A DNA stretch of 64,000 nucleotides from Viscum album (Eukaryota > Streptophyta > Magnoliopsida > Santalales > Viscaceae), in the NCBI GenBank assembly GCA_963277665.1, contig OY728136.1:811683123-811747122 (forward strand), given 5' to 3'. Each line of letters begins with the position of its first letter. Positions within the stretch are counted from its first letter, which is position 1. Below are positions 12,080 to 24,207 of this stretch, in pieces. A program made the position numbers and the translations under genes. Below the pieces are notes generated by a model. That model did not search any database. It was not told the origin of the DNA and saw only the letters and a program-made list of their open reading frames with translations.

Positions 12080-15000
12080 ATGGCCCCACGACGGCAGTCA
12101 GCTAGGGTTCCGAGCTTTTTGCGAGATGATAGCCCACCGAGCGATGAGGCCTCGGTGTAGGGGCATTTTTCAGCGGAGGCACCGGAGGTACCGCTACCCA
12201 CCAAGCCACCAATGCCACCAGTCCCAGCCGCAGAGAGTGCACGTTTCCTTATTGCACTGCATGATTTTTAGCATCAGAGACTGCCCAGGTTCCGCAGGGA
12301 GACGGACCCTCAGGCAGCCAAGGATTGGCTGGTGGCGGTTGTGTGAGTTTTCAGGTTAGTGGGGACACTAGATGATCTCATGGTGATCCTCTCAGCGAGC
12401 CTCCTACACGCGGCATCATGCAGATGGTGGAGCTAGATGCTCCAGGTGCACGATGAGGCATCACTCCTCTGGACGGACATTGAGAGCCTCTTCTGCTCGG
12501 AGTTTGTCCCAGCCACCATCCGTGAGGTGCGCATCCAGGAGCAACTACAGCTGCGGCAGGGCAGCATGACGGTCGCCCAGTACTCAGCAAGATTTACCGA
12601 TCTCTTGTGTTATTCGACGGACATGGTATGAGACCCATTCTTTTGGGCCCGGACCTTCGAGCAGGGACTGAGGCATGAGATCAGGGAATCGATGATCTCC
12701 CTCATCATTCCAACACAGGCAGGAGTACTAGAGCGAGTCTTTCTCATATAGAGCTTTCTTGCTGAGCCTACACCAGCAGTAAGACCTACCGCAGGGCGGC
12801 ACATAGTAGAGTCATCTACAGCTGGTAGTCAACCAACGTCATAGGGGTCTAGACAGACCCGACCATTAGGAGGAAAACCTCAGGACACTGGCTCAGAGGT
12901 GCGGGGAACGCAGCGCATAGCCAGCCTTCTGAGGAGCAGACAGTGCTACGCATGCGGTGGGTAGGGCCACTTGGCTCGTGACTGCCCGACCTTCCATGCA
13001 GAGGAGCAACAGATGGTTGAGGGGCCACTTAGGCATTGGTAGAGGTTCGACCGTGGCGGTCCGCATGGAGCAGGTGGATGAGGCAGAGAAGCTGGATGAG
13101 CAGCGGGAGGTGGGCAACGCTTTGAGGCTTTAACACCACCACCACCAACAGGTCGACCCCGACCACAGGGAGCTGGCGGGTAGAGACATGCTCAGCTTCT
13201 GGTAGTTAAGGCCTATGACCACAGTGCGCCAGAGATTATTCGAGGTACTATATATATCTACTCCAACCTTTCTGCAGTTCTTATAGACATAGGAGCGAGT
13301 CATTCTTTTATTGTCGCCGCCCTTGTTCGGAGGTCGGAGATTCCGACGGAGCTGTTGGCTCGATCATTACAGCTAGAGACTCATACGAGAGAAGACTTGA
13401 TGATTACGCACTGGTGCTGGCAGTGTGAGCTTACTCTAGGAGGTGAGATATTTGGATAGGATATTCTTGTAGCGGCGTCGAGGCCTTACGAAGTCATCTT
13501 GGGCATGGATTGGTTTTCTACAGTCCATGCACAGATTGACTGTATTAGGTGAAAGGTGCGATGTGTTCGCATCGATGGGAGCAGGTTCACCTTCACTGGA
13601 GAGAAGAGAGACTTAACAGTGCAGGATGGACTCACGCTGAGGATAGGATAACCGATCACTCATCAGTTGGCTAGCCTCATCCTAGGAGCAATTGACATGC
13701 AGAGTCCTAGTTTTCCTGCAGTGGTGGATCAGTATGGGGACCTTTTCCCTGATGACATTCCAGGACTACCTCCTCGGAAAGAGGTAGAATTTTATATTGA
13801 CCTGTACCCTGTGACAGCCCCGATATCCACTCCAATATATCGGATGGCTCCCACTGAGCTTCGAGATCTATGGGTACAGCTGGAGGACTTTCAGGGAAAG
13901 GGATTCATCTGACCCAGTGTTTCACTCTGGGCTTCCCCGATTTTGTTTGCCAAGAAGAAGGATGGGAGCTTGCGACTGTGTGTTGACTATCGTCGCCTGA
14001 ACCAGGTGACCGTGAGGAACAAGTATCCACTACTGAGGATTGAAGGCCTCTTGGATCAGCTAAAGAGAGAACGGTGGTTCTCGAAGATAGACCTCAAGTC
14101 AGGATATCATCAGCTCAGAGTTCGGGACGAGGACATGCAGAAGACGACCTTCAGATGTCAGTATGGCCATTATGAGTTCTTGGTTATGCCATTCGGCGTA
14201 ACCAATTATCCAGTGGTGTTCATGAGTATCATGAATAAGATATTTCATCCATACCTCAATCAATTTTTCGTGGTCTTCATTGACGACATATTGATATACT
14301 CGACCACTGAGGAGGAGCACGCCTACCACTTGAGGGTTGTACTAGACACACTCTGAGAGCACCAGCTTTATGGAAATCTCTCAAAGTGCCAGTTCTGGTT
14401 GCGTGAGGTACACTTCTTGGGACATGTCATCTCTAAGGCGGGAGTTGTGGTGGATCCTGTGAAGATCAAGGAAGTGCTAGCTTGGGATCTACCCAGGAGC
14501 GTGACAGAGGTGCAGAGTTTCTTGGGTCGAGTTGGGTACTACCGGAGGTTTGTGCCAGAATTTTCTAGAGTTTTGGCACCACTTACAGCTTTGACGAAGA
14601 AGGGGAAACCATTCATGTGGTCAGATAGATGTCAGTGGAGCTTCCAGGAGCTGAGACAGAGATTGACCAGTGCACATATCTTGAGGCTACCGGAGGGGAG
14701 AGTAGGGTACGAAGTCTACTGCGATGCATCAGGGACCAGACTCAGATGTGTCTTGATGCAGGAGTGGGCCGTGATCGCCTATGGATCACATCAGTTGAGG
14801 CAGCATGAAAATAACTATGCTACCCATGACCTGGAGTTAGCAGTAGTGGTCTTTGCTCTGAATATGTGGCGACACTATCTGATGTGTGAGCACTTTATAG
14901 TCTACTCTGAGCACTAGAGTCTCAGGTACATCTTCTCGCATAGGGATCTAAATATGAGACAGTGCGATGGCTCGAGTTCCTCTAGGACTATGACTTCGAG

Positions 15001-15644
15001 ATAGACTATACTCCTGGAAAATGGAACATAGTACCCGATGCTCTCAGTAGGAGGACGTGCATTCAACTACTCAGGGAGGTGACAGAGCAGCTAACCGCTT
15101 TGCAGATATCCTTCATGGATAGAGATGGAGAAACCTTTCTTCAGTCACTCATAGTCACTCCTCCGCTTCTACATCAGGTCAGAGAGGCACAACATGGAGA
15201 CATTGATTGTGAGACACGGCGTGCACAGATATCCTCAGAACATGCACCTGATGGATTCTCTGTGGGAGGAGAGCACCACGTCCTTTTCAGAGGATGTACC
15301 ATGGTACCTGTTGCTTTACAGGAGGAGGTGCTGTGAGAGTTTCACACTTCCCCTTTAGCGGTACATCTAGGAGTGGTGAAGATGTATCAGGATCTCAGAC
15401 GACAACACTGGTGGCCAGGTATGAAGAAGGATGTGGAAACGTTCATTTCACCATGCCTCACCTGCTAGCAGGTGAAGGCGGAGCACTAGGTACCAGAAGG
15501 CTTGGTACAGCCCTTAGAGGTCCCGGAGTGGAAGTGGGACAAGATATCTATGGACTTTGTGACTGGACTTCCACGTACTTCCAGAGGTCACGACTCTATT
15601 TGGGTGATTGTCGACCGACTCACCAATTCGGCCCACTTCTTACC
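12080..15644 (+). pseudogene. gag-pol: gag-protease-RT-RNase H-integrase (first part) of element A
   Basis: This is one gag-pol frame starting MAPRRQSARV, with the ATG just after the leader. The capsid-type gag segment (FVPATIREVRIQEQ, MTVAQYSARF) is at 12437-12631. The CCHC knuckle CYACGG*GHLARDC is at 12944-12985 and has a TAG inside it. The protease active site is LIDIGASHSF near 13277, followed by VILGMDW near 13493. RT runs from about 13780, with [13 protein letters not shown] and an intact FIDD (Asp pair 14282-14287). RNase H has YCDAS and THDLELA. Integrase has the HHCC finger (CLTC near 15460) and first catalytic Asp at 15553-15555. A frameshift near 14940-14990 separates RNase H from the rest, and about ten in-frame stops are scattered. 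Element B interrupts it just after AHFLP; it resumes at 28038 in the same frame. Confidence 0.92.
15640..15644 (+). repeat. Target site duplication of element B, left copy
   Basis: The five bases ttacc sit directly before LTR B. The same five bases follow the right LTR B at 28033-28037. They fall within the integrase codons for HFLP of element A, which shows that B inserted into A. Confidence 0.92.
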
Positions 15645-17279
15645 TGTAACACCTGAGACTTTTATAATAAATATTTTGTTTTTATTTTATATAAATCATC
15701 AAAGGAATCTTTCACTACACACAACACTAGCTTGGCTTGCTTTACACACAATCACGACCTTCCTCGATAGCTTGTGTCGTACGCAATACCGAGTTTCACT
15801 AAACAACGATATGCTATTAAAATATTATTAAAACTAGCTGTTATGAATAGTAATACCCACTTTTTGAAATTTTAAAAATTTTATTTTTCAAAATTGACTT
15901 CATTTTTGGATTCAGAATATCTAAATTAGCCTAGGGTGAAATTTTGGTATTTTTCTGAAAACATTCAATTTTTGATGAATAGTGAAAACACTGGGTTACT
16001 ATTTAAAAACCGACTTTTTATTTAAATACTTATTTATTTTATTTAAATTTATTTTAGGTAAAAATTGATACATAATACCTATATAAGTTCAATGTAATTC
16101 ATTGTAGTAATTTTATAATAATTTTAGATATATAAAAATTTTATTGAACTTTGCACCGTCTTTTACCCACTTCATAAGAGAATTTGCAAATTTACATAAA
16201 ACATAATTTTACCACTTCTGTGAGTGGAATTTTAAAAATCTGAGAGACACGGTTGATGTCAGTAAGTAAAATGTGGTTCAATGAGGTGAAAATAATTTTT
16301 GGTGAATAGTAACTTTTTACTTTTATTTACCACGGTTAAAAATAAATAGGGTAATTAAGGGTAAAAATGATATTATTATTACCCTAACACATGTCCTAAT
16401 TCTATTGGATAAGTTTAATTCGACCAAAATAAACCTTAGGAATAAAATATGACCATTTAGGCCCACTTGGATTAGATTAGGACATTTATTATTAATTTAT
16501 TTAAAGAAGGGTTAAAATAGTTAAAATCAATGTTTAATAAGTAAATAATTTTTAATATAGGGTTATAAATGAGATAAATTCGACTATAAATATTAATTAG
16601 AAATCTAACTATATTTCCTACATAATGGTATTTTATTTTCAATTTTTAGACATTAAATAATTTAATTTATTTATGACATAAAGATAATGCAGTAATTATC
16701 TTATTAATGAAATATTGACATAATTGATGTTATAAATACCCAAATAAATGTAATTTGAGACATTTTATGATTTGAAATAATTTTCTAGGTTACTATGACA
16801 TGTTAGTATTGATATAAGTAACTTTTTTCGAAATAATCATTTTGTTATGATTTTCACAAAAATCAATTACTAAATAGTGTCAAAATTAACATAAAATAGT
16901 TTTTTAAAAAAATATTATATTATTAATTTTTATTTTATTCATAAAAATCTAAGGCTCGGCCAAATGACTTGTATAAGGTTATATATATTAATAATAAACA
17001 ACTTGGGGTTCTTTTGGCTTGTTATAGTAAGTTTATTAACCTTATAGTGTAAGAACACAAAAAGACATGGTAAAAGTAAAATTATCTAACTTAAAGTTAA
17101 ATCTAAATGATAAGGTTAAAATAGATCCATAAACATGTCTAAATTATATTGGATGAGAGGATTTCGACCCATCCCCACCTTATATTCGAAATAAATCAAT
17201 TTGGAGCTATTAAAAACTGAATATGACTTTATAATAAAATAATATTTTTAGTTTTTTCAAAGGAGCCCTTCTCCTCCCT

Positions 17280-17287
17280 TATAAAAG
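17280..17287 (+). promoter_or_regulatory. TATA box of 5' LTR B
   Basis: TATAAAAG is followed by ggcatctcct and a pyrimidine-rich initiator-like zone. The motif and its flanks are unchanged in the 3' LTR (25842-25849). This is the best promoter candidate in the window. It would give a start near 17310 and a transcribed LTR part of about 2.1 kb. Confidence 0.7.
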
Positions 17288-17456
17288 GGCATCTCCTCCC
17301 TCTCTTCCTCACACCACTTTGAGCATTCGAGCTCGTCCAACCCCTGCCAATTTCTCCTATCCACTTCCCTAGAAACATCCTATAGGTTCTGGTTTTCTTC
17401 AAAGACCAATTTTAGTTCCCTAAAAGGAGGTCTCAAAGAAGCGCTTCAAAGAAGAG

Positions 17457-19247
17457 GTAATGTCCGTTACCGATTCTTTCAACTTTATTTATTCTTCCAC
17501 TTCTTATTCTTTAGTTGTTTCATTAAGAATTAAAAACATAAGTATCAATCATATAATTATATGTTATTATAAGTATGAAACAACCCTATTTCACCATCTA
17601 TCCATCCTACGGAAAACGAAATCACCGTGCGTGCGTACGTACGGAATACCATCTCCACACCATGGTGTAATCTATATTCCACCACCACCTTACTTAGATG
17701 GGTATAACGGTGTAAAGAATGAACATATATGATTATTGTAAAGTGATATTTATTCTTAAATCGTATACATACACTCCAATACAATTCCAAGATCATGGGA
17801 ACGATATCATCGCTCGTGCGTACGTACGGAATACTGTCTCCACGATGTGATGTGACTCGTTCTACATGATTTTCATTGAATAATGATTACATAAATGAAT
17901 TGAGTGAATATATGTGATATATATTACACTAATAACATTCTAAAAATGAGTTATCTATAACATAAAAAGAATAATAAGAATTTATTCGACAAAACACGCA
18001 TAAGAACAAAAAGTAATAAACACCCCAATAACAAGTAGCAATGAAATATTACTAATAATAAGCTAATAATATGAACATATATGATATCATAACAATGAGT
18101 ATTATTATGGAATAAGTCAATGAAATTATTTAAATCATTATACAGGAGGTTCGGACACATACGAAGCAAATCGGACCTATGTTAAGGGAAAATCTCGTAA
18201 TCTCAATTTTTATCCGAGATTGTTTATACATCAGAATTTACTGGGGAATATTTATCATCCACATACATGTTTCTTCAATATTTAATATTTATATCCTTTT
18301 ACAATAGTTTATATCCAATTTTACCCTTCGGTGAGTTTTTAGTAAAAGATATGAAAGGAAACTTTTGTCATTTTTTGTATGAGGTACTTTTTGACTTTTC
18401 CGACGAAAGTATGAGAAGAACGTTTTTTAACTTATACGGAATGAATGGATTTTTAAAACATTATTTCCATGAATATTACTTTACAAGTTTTCAAGTTTAT
18501 TTCTAATAAACATATTTTAGTTTAAAATTTTATGACATGTTAACAAAGTAAAAATGTTTTTGAGGTAGAAAGGATATTTTCCTCAAGAATGGAGTTCAAG
18601 TGTTATATCAAAATTATTTACATTTAAGATAATAAAGGGTTCTATTTCAATCCCTATTGTTACATTGATTTGATTATGTTGTGATGGAATTTTTTTTATG
18701 AATTCATTTATATTATATGAATTGTTTTATGATGTCACGATATTTAAGAATCCCATTTTTATTACATGGGTTATGCTATGATGTATGGTTTATGATTTTG
18801 TGGAAAACATAAGAATGGTATCATTATGAGATGGGTGGGACCTATATCTCCCTCCAATACATTGGGTAAAGATTTTATATCTCATGATATAGACATGGCT
18901 GGAACGACAGGTTAAACCAGTTCAGTTAAACAGGACTGAAATGAGGAATGAACTCGGTTCAGAAATGGACTTTGTCCACTAAGATAGTCTTGGAAATGAG
19001 TCTTGACTAATAAGAAATGATTATCTTTGATTATGTGTGTATGCCACAAAGCTTCATGTTTTAAGTTATTATTATTGTGATTACATTTCACTACCATGAT
19101 TTGTCCCATGTTATGAAATTTTGATCTCTTTTGCAGGGTATGTTTTCCAAAATGTTATGTTCTTATGAATATGATGTCACTGATATTTATTTTGTTTACC
19201 CTTACTGAGAATTTGAGCTCACCCTTTTGTATGTTTTCTTTCCTCAG
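17457..19247 (+). promoter_or_regulatory. Candidate leader intron in LTR B
   Basis: A good donor (AGAG/GTAATG, GT at 17457-17458) lies about 150 bases after the expected start. Two good acceptors lie near the LTR end: ctcttttgcag ending at 19136 and ctttcctcag ending at 19247. The 3' LTR keeps all three (GT at 26019, acceptors ending 27701 and 27812). Splicing would remove most of an otherwise 2 kb leader with many upstream ATGs. This rests on motif positions only. Confidence 0.35.
17560..17930 (+). repeat. Duplicated 185-bp module with CGTACGTACG in LTR B
   Basis: Two direct, diverged copies each hold gtgcgtacgtacggaatac, at 17631 and 17816, followed by ctccac and a ggtgtaat/gatgtgat box. 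The inner word CGTACGTACG is its own reverse complement. In the 3' LTR both copies are present near 26190 and 26380; the first has lost the palindrome (acatatgg). Confidence 0.7.
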
Positions 19248-19469
19248 GTCAGAAAGAAGGTTATTAAGTAAGATATGGGAAAAGGGGCTATAGATATGAT
19301 GAAATAAATGGGAGACAATGTAGACGCTTTATGAACCAGTTGTTTATGTTTTCCAGATTCTAAAGACACTATACCTATACGGTCTTTTAATGGTTTTGTT
19401 ATATGATGTAATAAGTGTGATTCAATTTTGATGTATTAACAATGTATGTAATGTATGGGTCGTTATAGT

Positions 19470-19481
19470 TGGTATCAGTGG
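19470..19481 (+). other. Primer binding site of element B
   Basis: TGGTATCAGTGG stands two bases after the LTR end. It is the initiator tRNA-Met type primer site, with the same two differences from TGGTATCAGAGC as in element A. Confidence 0.88.
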
Positions 19482-19689
19482 AAAGGTATAGTTAACCTTT
19501 GGAAACTAGGATGTGAAAGCCTAAGTAAGAAACCTAAGGATAAGTCTAAGCATAGAACACAATATTAGTGTTTTAGAAATGGCCATGAATAACCTACAAT
19601 AAGACCTTAAGTGTGAAGTTTTATTCTTGATTATGTGGTTTTCCTATTATAATTAGGGTTGCTCACACTATTCTTCTTGGTTTTAGTCA

Positions 19690-21167
19690 ATGGCTGGAAC
19701 CCGAAGGAACTGTATTAATGCGGAATGTGACGAGCAATGCAATAATTGTCCCCCTGAGAAACCAAACTTATGGGAGCTGGAATGAAAAATATTGTAGCCA
19801 TGCTCACACAACTTTCTCAAGCTATAAATCATGCAGGACTTCCAAATGAGTAAAGGAAGGAGAAACATTCTGTTGAATCTTTCATGAGACAGCGTCCACC
19901 TTCATTCAGCGGGTCTACTGATCCATTAGTTACTGAACAATGGATCAGGACTACTGAAAATATATTTTATGTTCTTCAATGTTCTGAACATGATAAATTC
20001 ATCTTAGCAGTGTATCGTTTGGAAGGTGATGCTGGTCAATGGTGGAATCTTATCAACAATACGATGCAAATAGATGAAATTGATTCCATGTAATGGGACA
20101 AGTTCAAGAACTTATTTTTCAATAAGTAATTCCCTCGTACTCTCCGAACAAATATGGAGAAGGATTTTCTTGAACTAATGCAAAAGGATGATGAATCTGT
20201 TGGTACCTATGAAGCAAATTTTACAAGACTTGCAAGGTACGCTTCTGGTATTATTATCCAACCTGAGAGTAAGATCGATTGATTCTTTAGTTGCTTAAAA
20301 TTAAGTCTTCAAAGGGCATTAGCCATAAGGGACTTCAATAGCTACGAGGAAATCGTCTGATGTGCTCTCAATGTTGAGATGGAGATTGGAGTAACCCATC
20401 AGTCATATGGGTTTGGTAAGAAGAGGAATATGGAAGTCAAATAAAAATCTAAAGATCACACTGAAAAGAAGATGAGTTTTCCCTTATGCTCAATGTGTGG
20501 AAAGAAACATGGAGGGAGTTGTCTTAAAGGGACAATTAAATGTTTCAAATGTGGAAAGGAAGGTCATCGAGCATTTGAATGCCGCAATGATGGGAAGAAG
20601 ATGTCTAGTGATGTGAACAATGAAAAGGCTACACAGAGTGCACCTCCTACACATCAATGTTACAAGTGCAAGGAGATGGGTAATTTTGCCAATAAATTCC
20701 AAAATCCAAGGGTTGATGATGATGGTCGACGTCAACCAACTCTTAAGGCTAAAGACAAAGGAAAGTCACATGAAATTTCTATCAGCGATGTGGAGTACGA
20801 TAACGAAGTGGTGAAAGGTACACTTACCATCCACTCTAAAGTAGAAAATGTTTTATTTGATTATGGATCCACCCACTCCTTTATTTCTGAAAAATTTTCA
20901 AAGGTTATCACCGTATTACCTCAACAATTAGATGTTGAGTTAGCTGTGACAACCCCTAATGGCACAACAGTCGCATCAAAAGTTTATAATTCTTCTCCGA
21001 TTGAAGTTTGTGGGAATGTGCTTCCTGAAAATCTTGTGATCCTCCCTATAGTGGAATTTGATGTGATTCTTGGCATGGATTGGATTTCCCTCTATGGAGC
21101 TCATATCAATTGCCAAAGAAGGGAAGTAACATTTCATATTCCAGATAAATCTTTGATCGTCTATTAA
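19690..21167 (+). pseudogene. gag-pro: gag-protease of element B
   Basis: Gag starts MAGTRRNC at 19690 and shifts frame between about 19760 and 19782. It then runs through the capsid region (RPPSFSGSTDP, EQWIRTTENIF, LEGDAGQWW, GTYEANFTRLARYA). Stops interrupt it at several places up to 20443. The main CCHC knuckle CFKCGKEGHRAFEC (20541-20582) is intact. A second, CYKCKEMGNFANKF, has lost its His and last Cys. An upstream CSMCGKKHGGSC is typical of this lineage. The retroviral-type protease has its Asp at 20859-20861 in FDYGSTHSF, where DSG would be usual, and FDVILGMDWI near 21058. The frame closes at 21167 and pol goes on in another frame. Not functional. Confidence 0.92.
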
Positions 21168-21169
21168 TG

Positions 21170-24100
21170 AAAGGATGAACATAACCTTCCAGTGGAAATT
21201 TATTCCATCTTATGGGTTTGATTCCACTAAATGATGGTTATTTATCTCAATTGGTTGGTGAGAAACTCACGATAATGAATATGCCCATTGTATGGGAGTT
21301 TTATGATGTCTTTCCAGAGGAGTTGTCGGGACTTCCACCAAATCGTGAAGTTGAGTTTTCAATAAAACTCGTACCGGGTGCTTTACCTCTTTAAAAGACA
21401 CCTTATAGAAGGGCCCCAATTGAGTTGCAGGAATTGAAGAAGCAACTCCAAGAGAATCTTGATAAGGGGTTCATACGCCCTAGTGCATCACCTTGGGGAG
21501 AACCTATTCTATTTGTTAAGAAGAAAGATGGATCAATGAGACTCTGTATTGATTATCGAGATCTTAACAAGATCACTATCAAGAAAAAATGTCCTCTCTT
21601 GTGCATTGATGACTTATTTGACCAACTACGCGGAGCTCAATACTTTTCTAATATTGATCTTCATTTAGGGTATCATCAATTAAGGGTCAAAAGTGAGGAT
21701 ATACCAAATACGGATTTCCGTACAAGTTATGCACACTATGAATTTATAGTGATGCCATTTGGTCTTACTAATGACCCTAATATCTTCATGGATCTGATGA
21801 ATAGAGTCTTTGGAGATTATCTTGATCAGTTTGTGGTAGTCTTTATAGACGATATTCTTGTATATTCAAAGAGAAAGGAAGAATATGAATATCACTTGAG
21901 AATTATATTGATGACCCTGAGAAAGGAGAATATTTATGCCAAATTTTCCAAGTGTGAATTTTGGCTTCAAAAAGATTCATTTTTGGGTCACATAATCTCA
22001 AAAAAGGGGATATCTGTGGATCCAGGAAAAACAGAGGTTATTGAAAGATGGTCGAGACCAACAAAAGTAACTGAGATCTGAAGTTTTCTTGGTTTGGCTG
22101 GATATTATCGACATTTTGTGAAATATTTCTCACGATTATCTAATCCACTCACCAAGTAGACTCGGAAAGGAGTTAAGATTGTTTGGACAAAGAAATGTGA
22201 AGAGAATTTCAAGGAGTTGAAAAGAAGGTTATCCAGTGCACCTGTACCCACACTTCCTTGTAGTGGATAAAGGTTTGTGATCTATAGTGATGCATCCAAG
22301 AAGGGATTGGGGTGTGTTCTCATGCAAAATGATATGGTGATAGATTATGCCTCATGAAAGTTGAAAATCCATGAGAAAAATTACCCAACTCATGATTTGG
22401 AGTTAGCTGCGGTAATCTTTGCATTAAAGATTTGGAGACATTATCTTTATGGAGAAAGTTGTGACATTTATACTGATCATAAAAGTTTAAAGTATATTTT
22501 CACATAGAAGGAGATGAATATGCGCTAGAGAAGATGGTTGGAGCTGATTAAGGATTACAACTGCTCAATTCATTAACACCCTGGGAAAGAAAACAAGGTG
22601 GTAGATGCATTAAGTCGACAAGACCATGCTAGTTTATCCATGATGAGGATCACAAAAGATCCAATATTTATGGATTTACAAAGGATGGATCTTGGAATTA
22701 TAATGAAAGGGGAAAAATCGTATCTTTCTCAAATTAATGTTCAACCATCTATACATTTTATGATTAAAGAGGCATAGAAAGAAGATGTAGAGTTACCAAA
22801 TAAGGTGAGAAATGTTCCTAAATTCAACCTTGTTTGTGATGGGATAATAAAGTTTAGGAATCGGGTTTTTGTTCCTCCCATCCCCAAATTAAAGAAGGAG
22901 ATGCTCGATGAGGCTCATAGTTCTTCAATCTCTATTCATCCTGGAAGCACGAAGATGTATAGGGACCAGAAAGATTACTTCTGGTGGGATGGCATGAAAA
23001 GAGATGTTGCTGAATATGTCTCTTGACGCTTGGTTTGTCAGAAAGTTAAAGCTGAGAGATAGAAGTCTAAGAGAATGTTACGACTATTACCCATAACCAA
23101 ATGGAAATGGGAAAACATCACTATGGACTTTGTCACCAGACTTACTAAAACATCCAAAGGAAATAATGCTATCTAGTTCATAGTTGATCGTCTTATAAAG
23201 TCTGCACACTTCATTGCTATTAGAGAGGATTTCTCTCTGGATCGGCATACCAGGATATATGTAAAGGAAGTGGTAAGATGAAATAGAGTACCACTTTCTA
23301 TTATATCTGATCGGGATCCGAGGTTTACCTAAAAGTTCTGGCGAAGTCTTCAGTATACTCTGGATACAGAGTTGAGTTTCAGCACTGCTTATCTTCCTCA
23401 GACAGACGGTCAGTCTAAGAGGAAAATTCAAACTCTAGAAGATATGTTGAGAGCTTGCTATATGGATTTCAAATGTGGTTGGGATCAACACCTACCTTTG
23501 GTGGAATTTTATTATAATAATAGCTTTCACTCCAGTATTCATATTGCTCCTTATGAAGCTCTCTATGGAAAGAAATGCAGGACTCCAACTTGCTAGGATG
23601 AATTTGGGGAAAGAAAGCTATTAGGACCCGATCTTGTTGATGATATGGCAGAAAAGGTCCGATCTATTCAACAATACATAAGAGCGGCTCAGAGTCGACA
23701 AAAAAGTTATGCCGACAACTGAAGAAAAGACTTAGAGTTTGAAGTGGGTGATAAAGTGTTCTTACGAATATCTCCTTGGAAGAGAGTAATGAGATTTGGA
23801 AAGAAGGGAAAGCTGAGCCCTAGGTATATCAGTCCTTTTGAAATACTGGATCGTGTTGGGAAGGTAGCTTACCGATTGGAGCTTCCACTGAATCTCTCTC
23901 AAGTTCACGATGTGTTCCATGTATCTCTCCTGAGAAAGTACATACTTGATCCTTCACATGTACTCAGCTCAGAAGTTGTACCGCTGGAACAAGATCTTTC
24001 TTATGAAGAACAACCGATAGAGATTTTCGATTGTAGTGGAAAATTCCTATGGAACAAGACCACTAACTTGGTGAAAGTTTTATGGATGAACCACCAATTA

Positions 24101-24196
24101 GAAGAAGCTACATGGGAGCTTGAGGATATGATGAGGGAGAGGTATCCTCATCTGTTTGTTACAAGTGACGAATTTCGAGGGCGAAATTCATTTTAA
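21170..24196 (+). pseudogene. pol: RT-RNase H-integrase-chromodomain pol of element B
   Basis: One frame can be followed to the end through about 16 stops. The linker has NREVEFSIKL. RT has [17 protein letters not shown] and [12 protein letters not shown] (first Asp at 21848-21850). RNase H has YSDASKKGLGCVLM and THDLELAAV, and the linker HPGKENKVVDALSR. Integrase keeps the finger His pair, but its CxxC is damaged (stop, then RLVC). Of the catalytic triad, Asp 23126-23128 and Asp 23309-23311 are kept; at the expected D-35-E position (23417-23419) Glu has become Lys. The tail has VGDKVFLRISPWK, VHDVFHVSLLRKY and a final LEDMMRERYPHLF, a chromodomain-like end. The terminal TAA at 24194 lies just before the polypurine tract. 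Confidence 0.93.
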
Positions 24197-24207
24197 GGGG
24201 GGTAGAA
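24195..24207 (+). other. Polypurine tract of element B
   Basis: The purine-rich run aaggggggtagaa lies directly before the 3' LTR, which is where plus-strand DNA priming takes place in LTR retrotransposons. Confidence 0.85.

Larger units (their letters stand above)
15645..19467 (+). repeat. 5' LTR of element B (3823 bp)
   Basis: The LTR starts TGTAACACCT and ends gggtcgttata. It is collinear with 24208-28032. It is AT-rich throughout and carries a TATA box at 17280, a pyrimidine-rich leader after it (ctcctccctc tcttcctc), a duplicated 185 bp module holding the word CGTACGTACG, and candidate splice signals. No protein is encoded; open frames of 60-90 codons in it are AT-rich chance frames. 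Confidence 0.95.
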
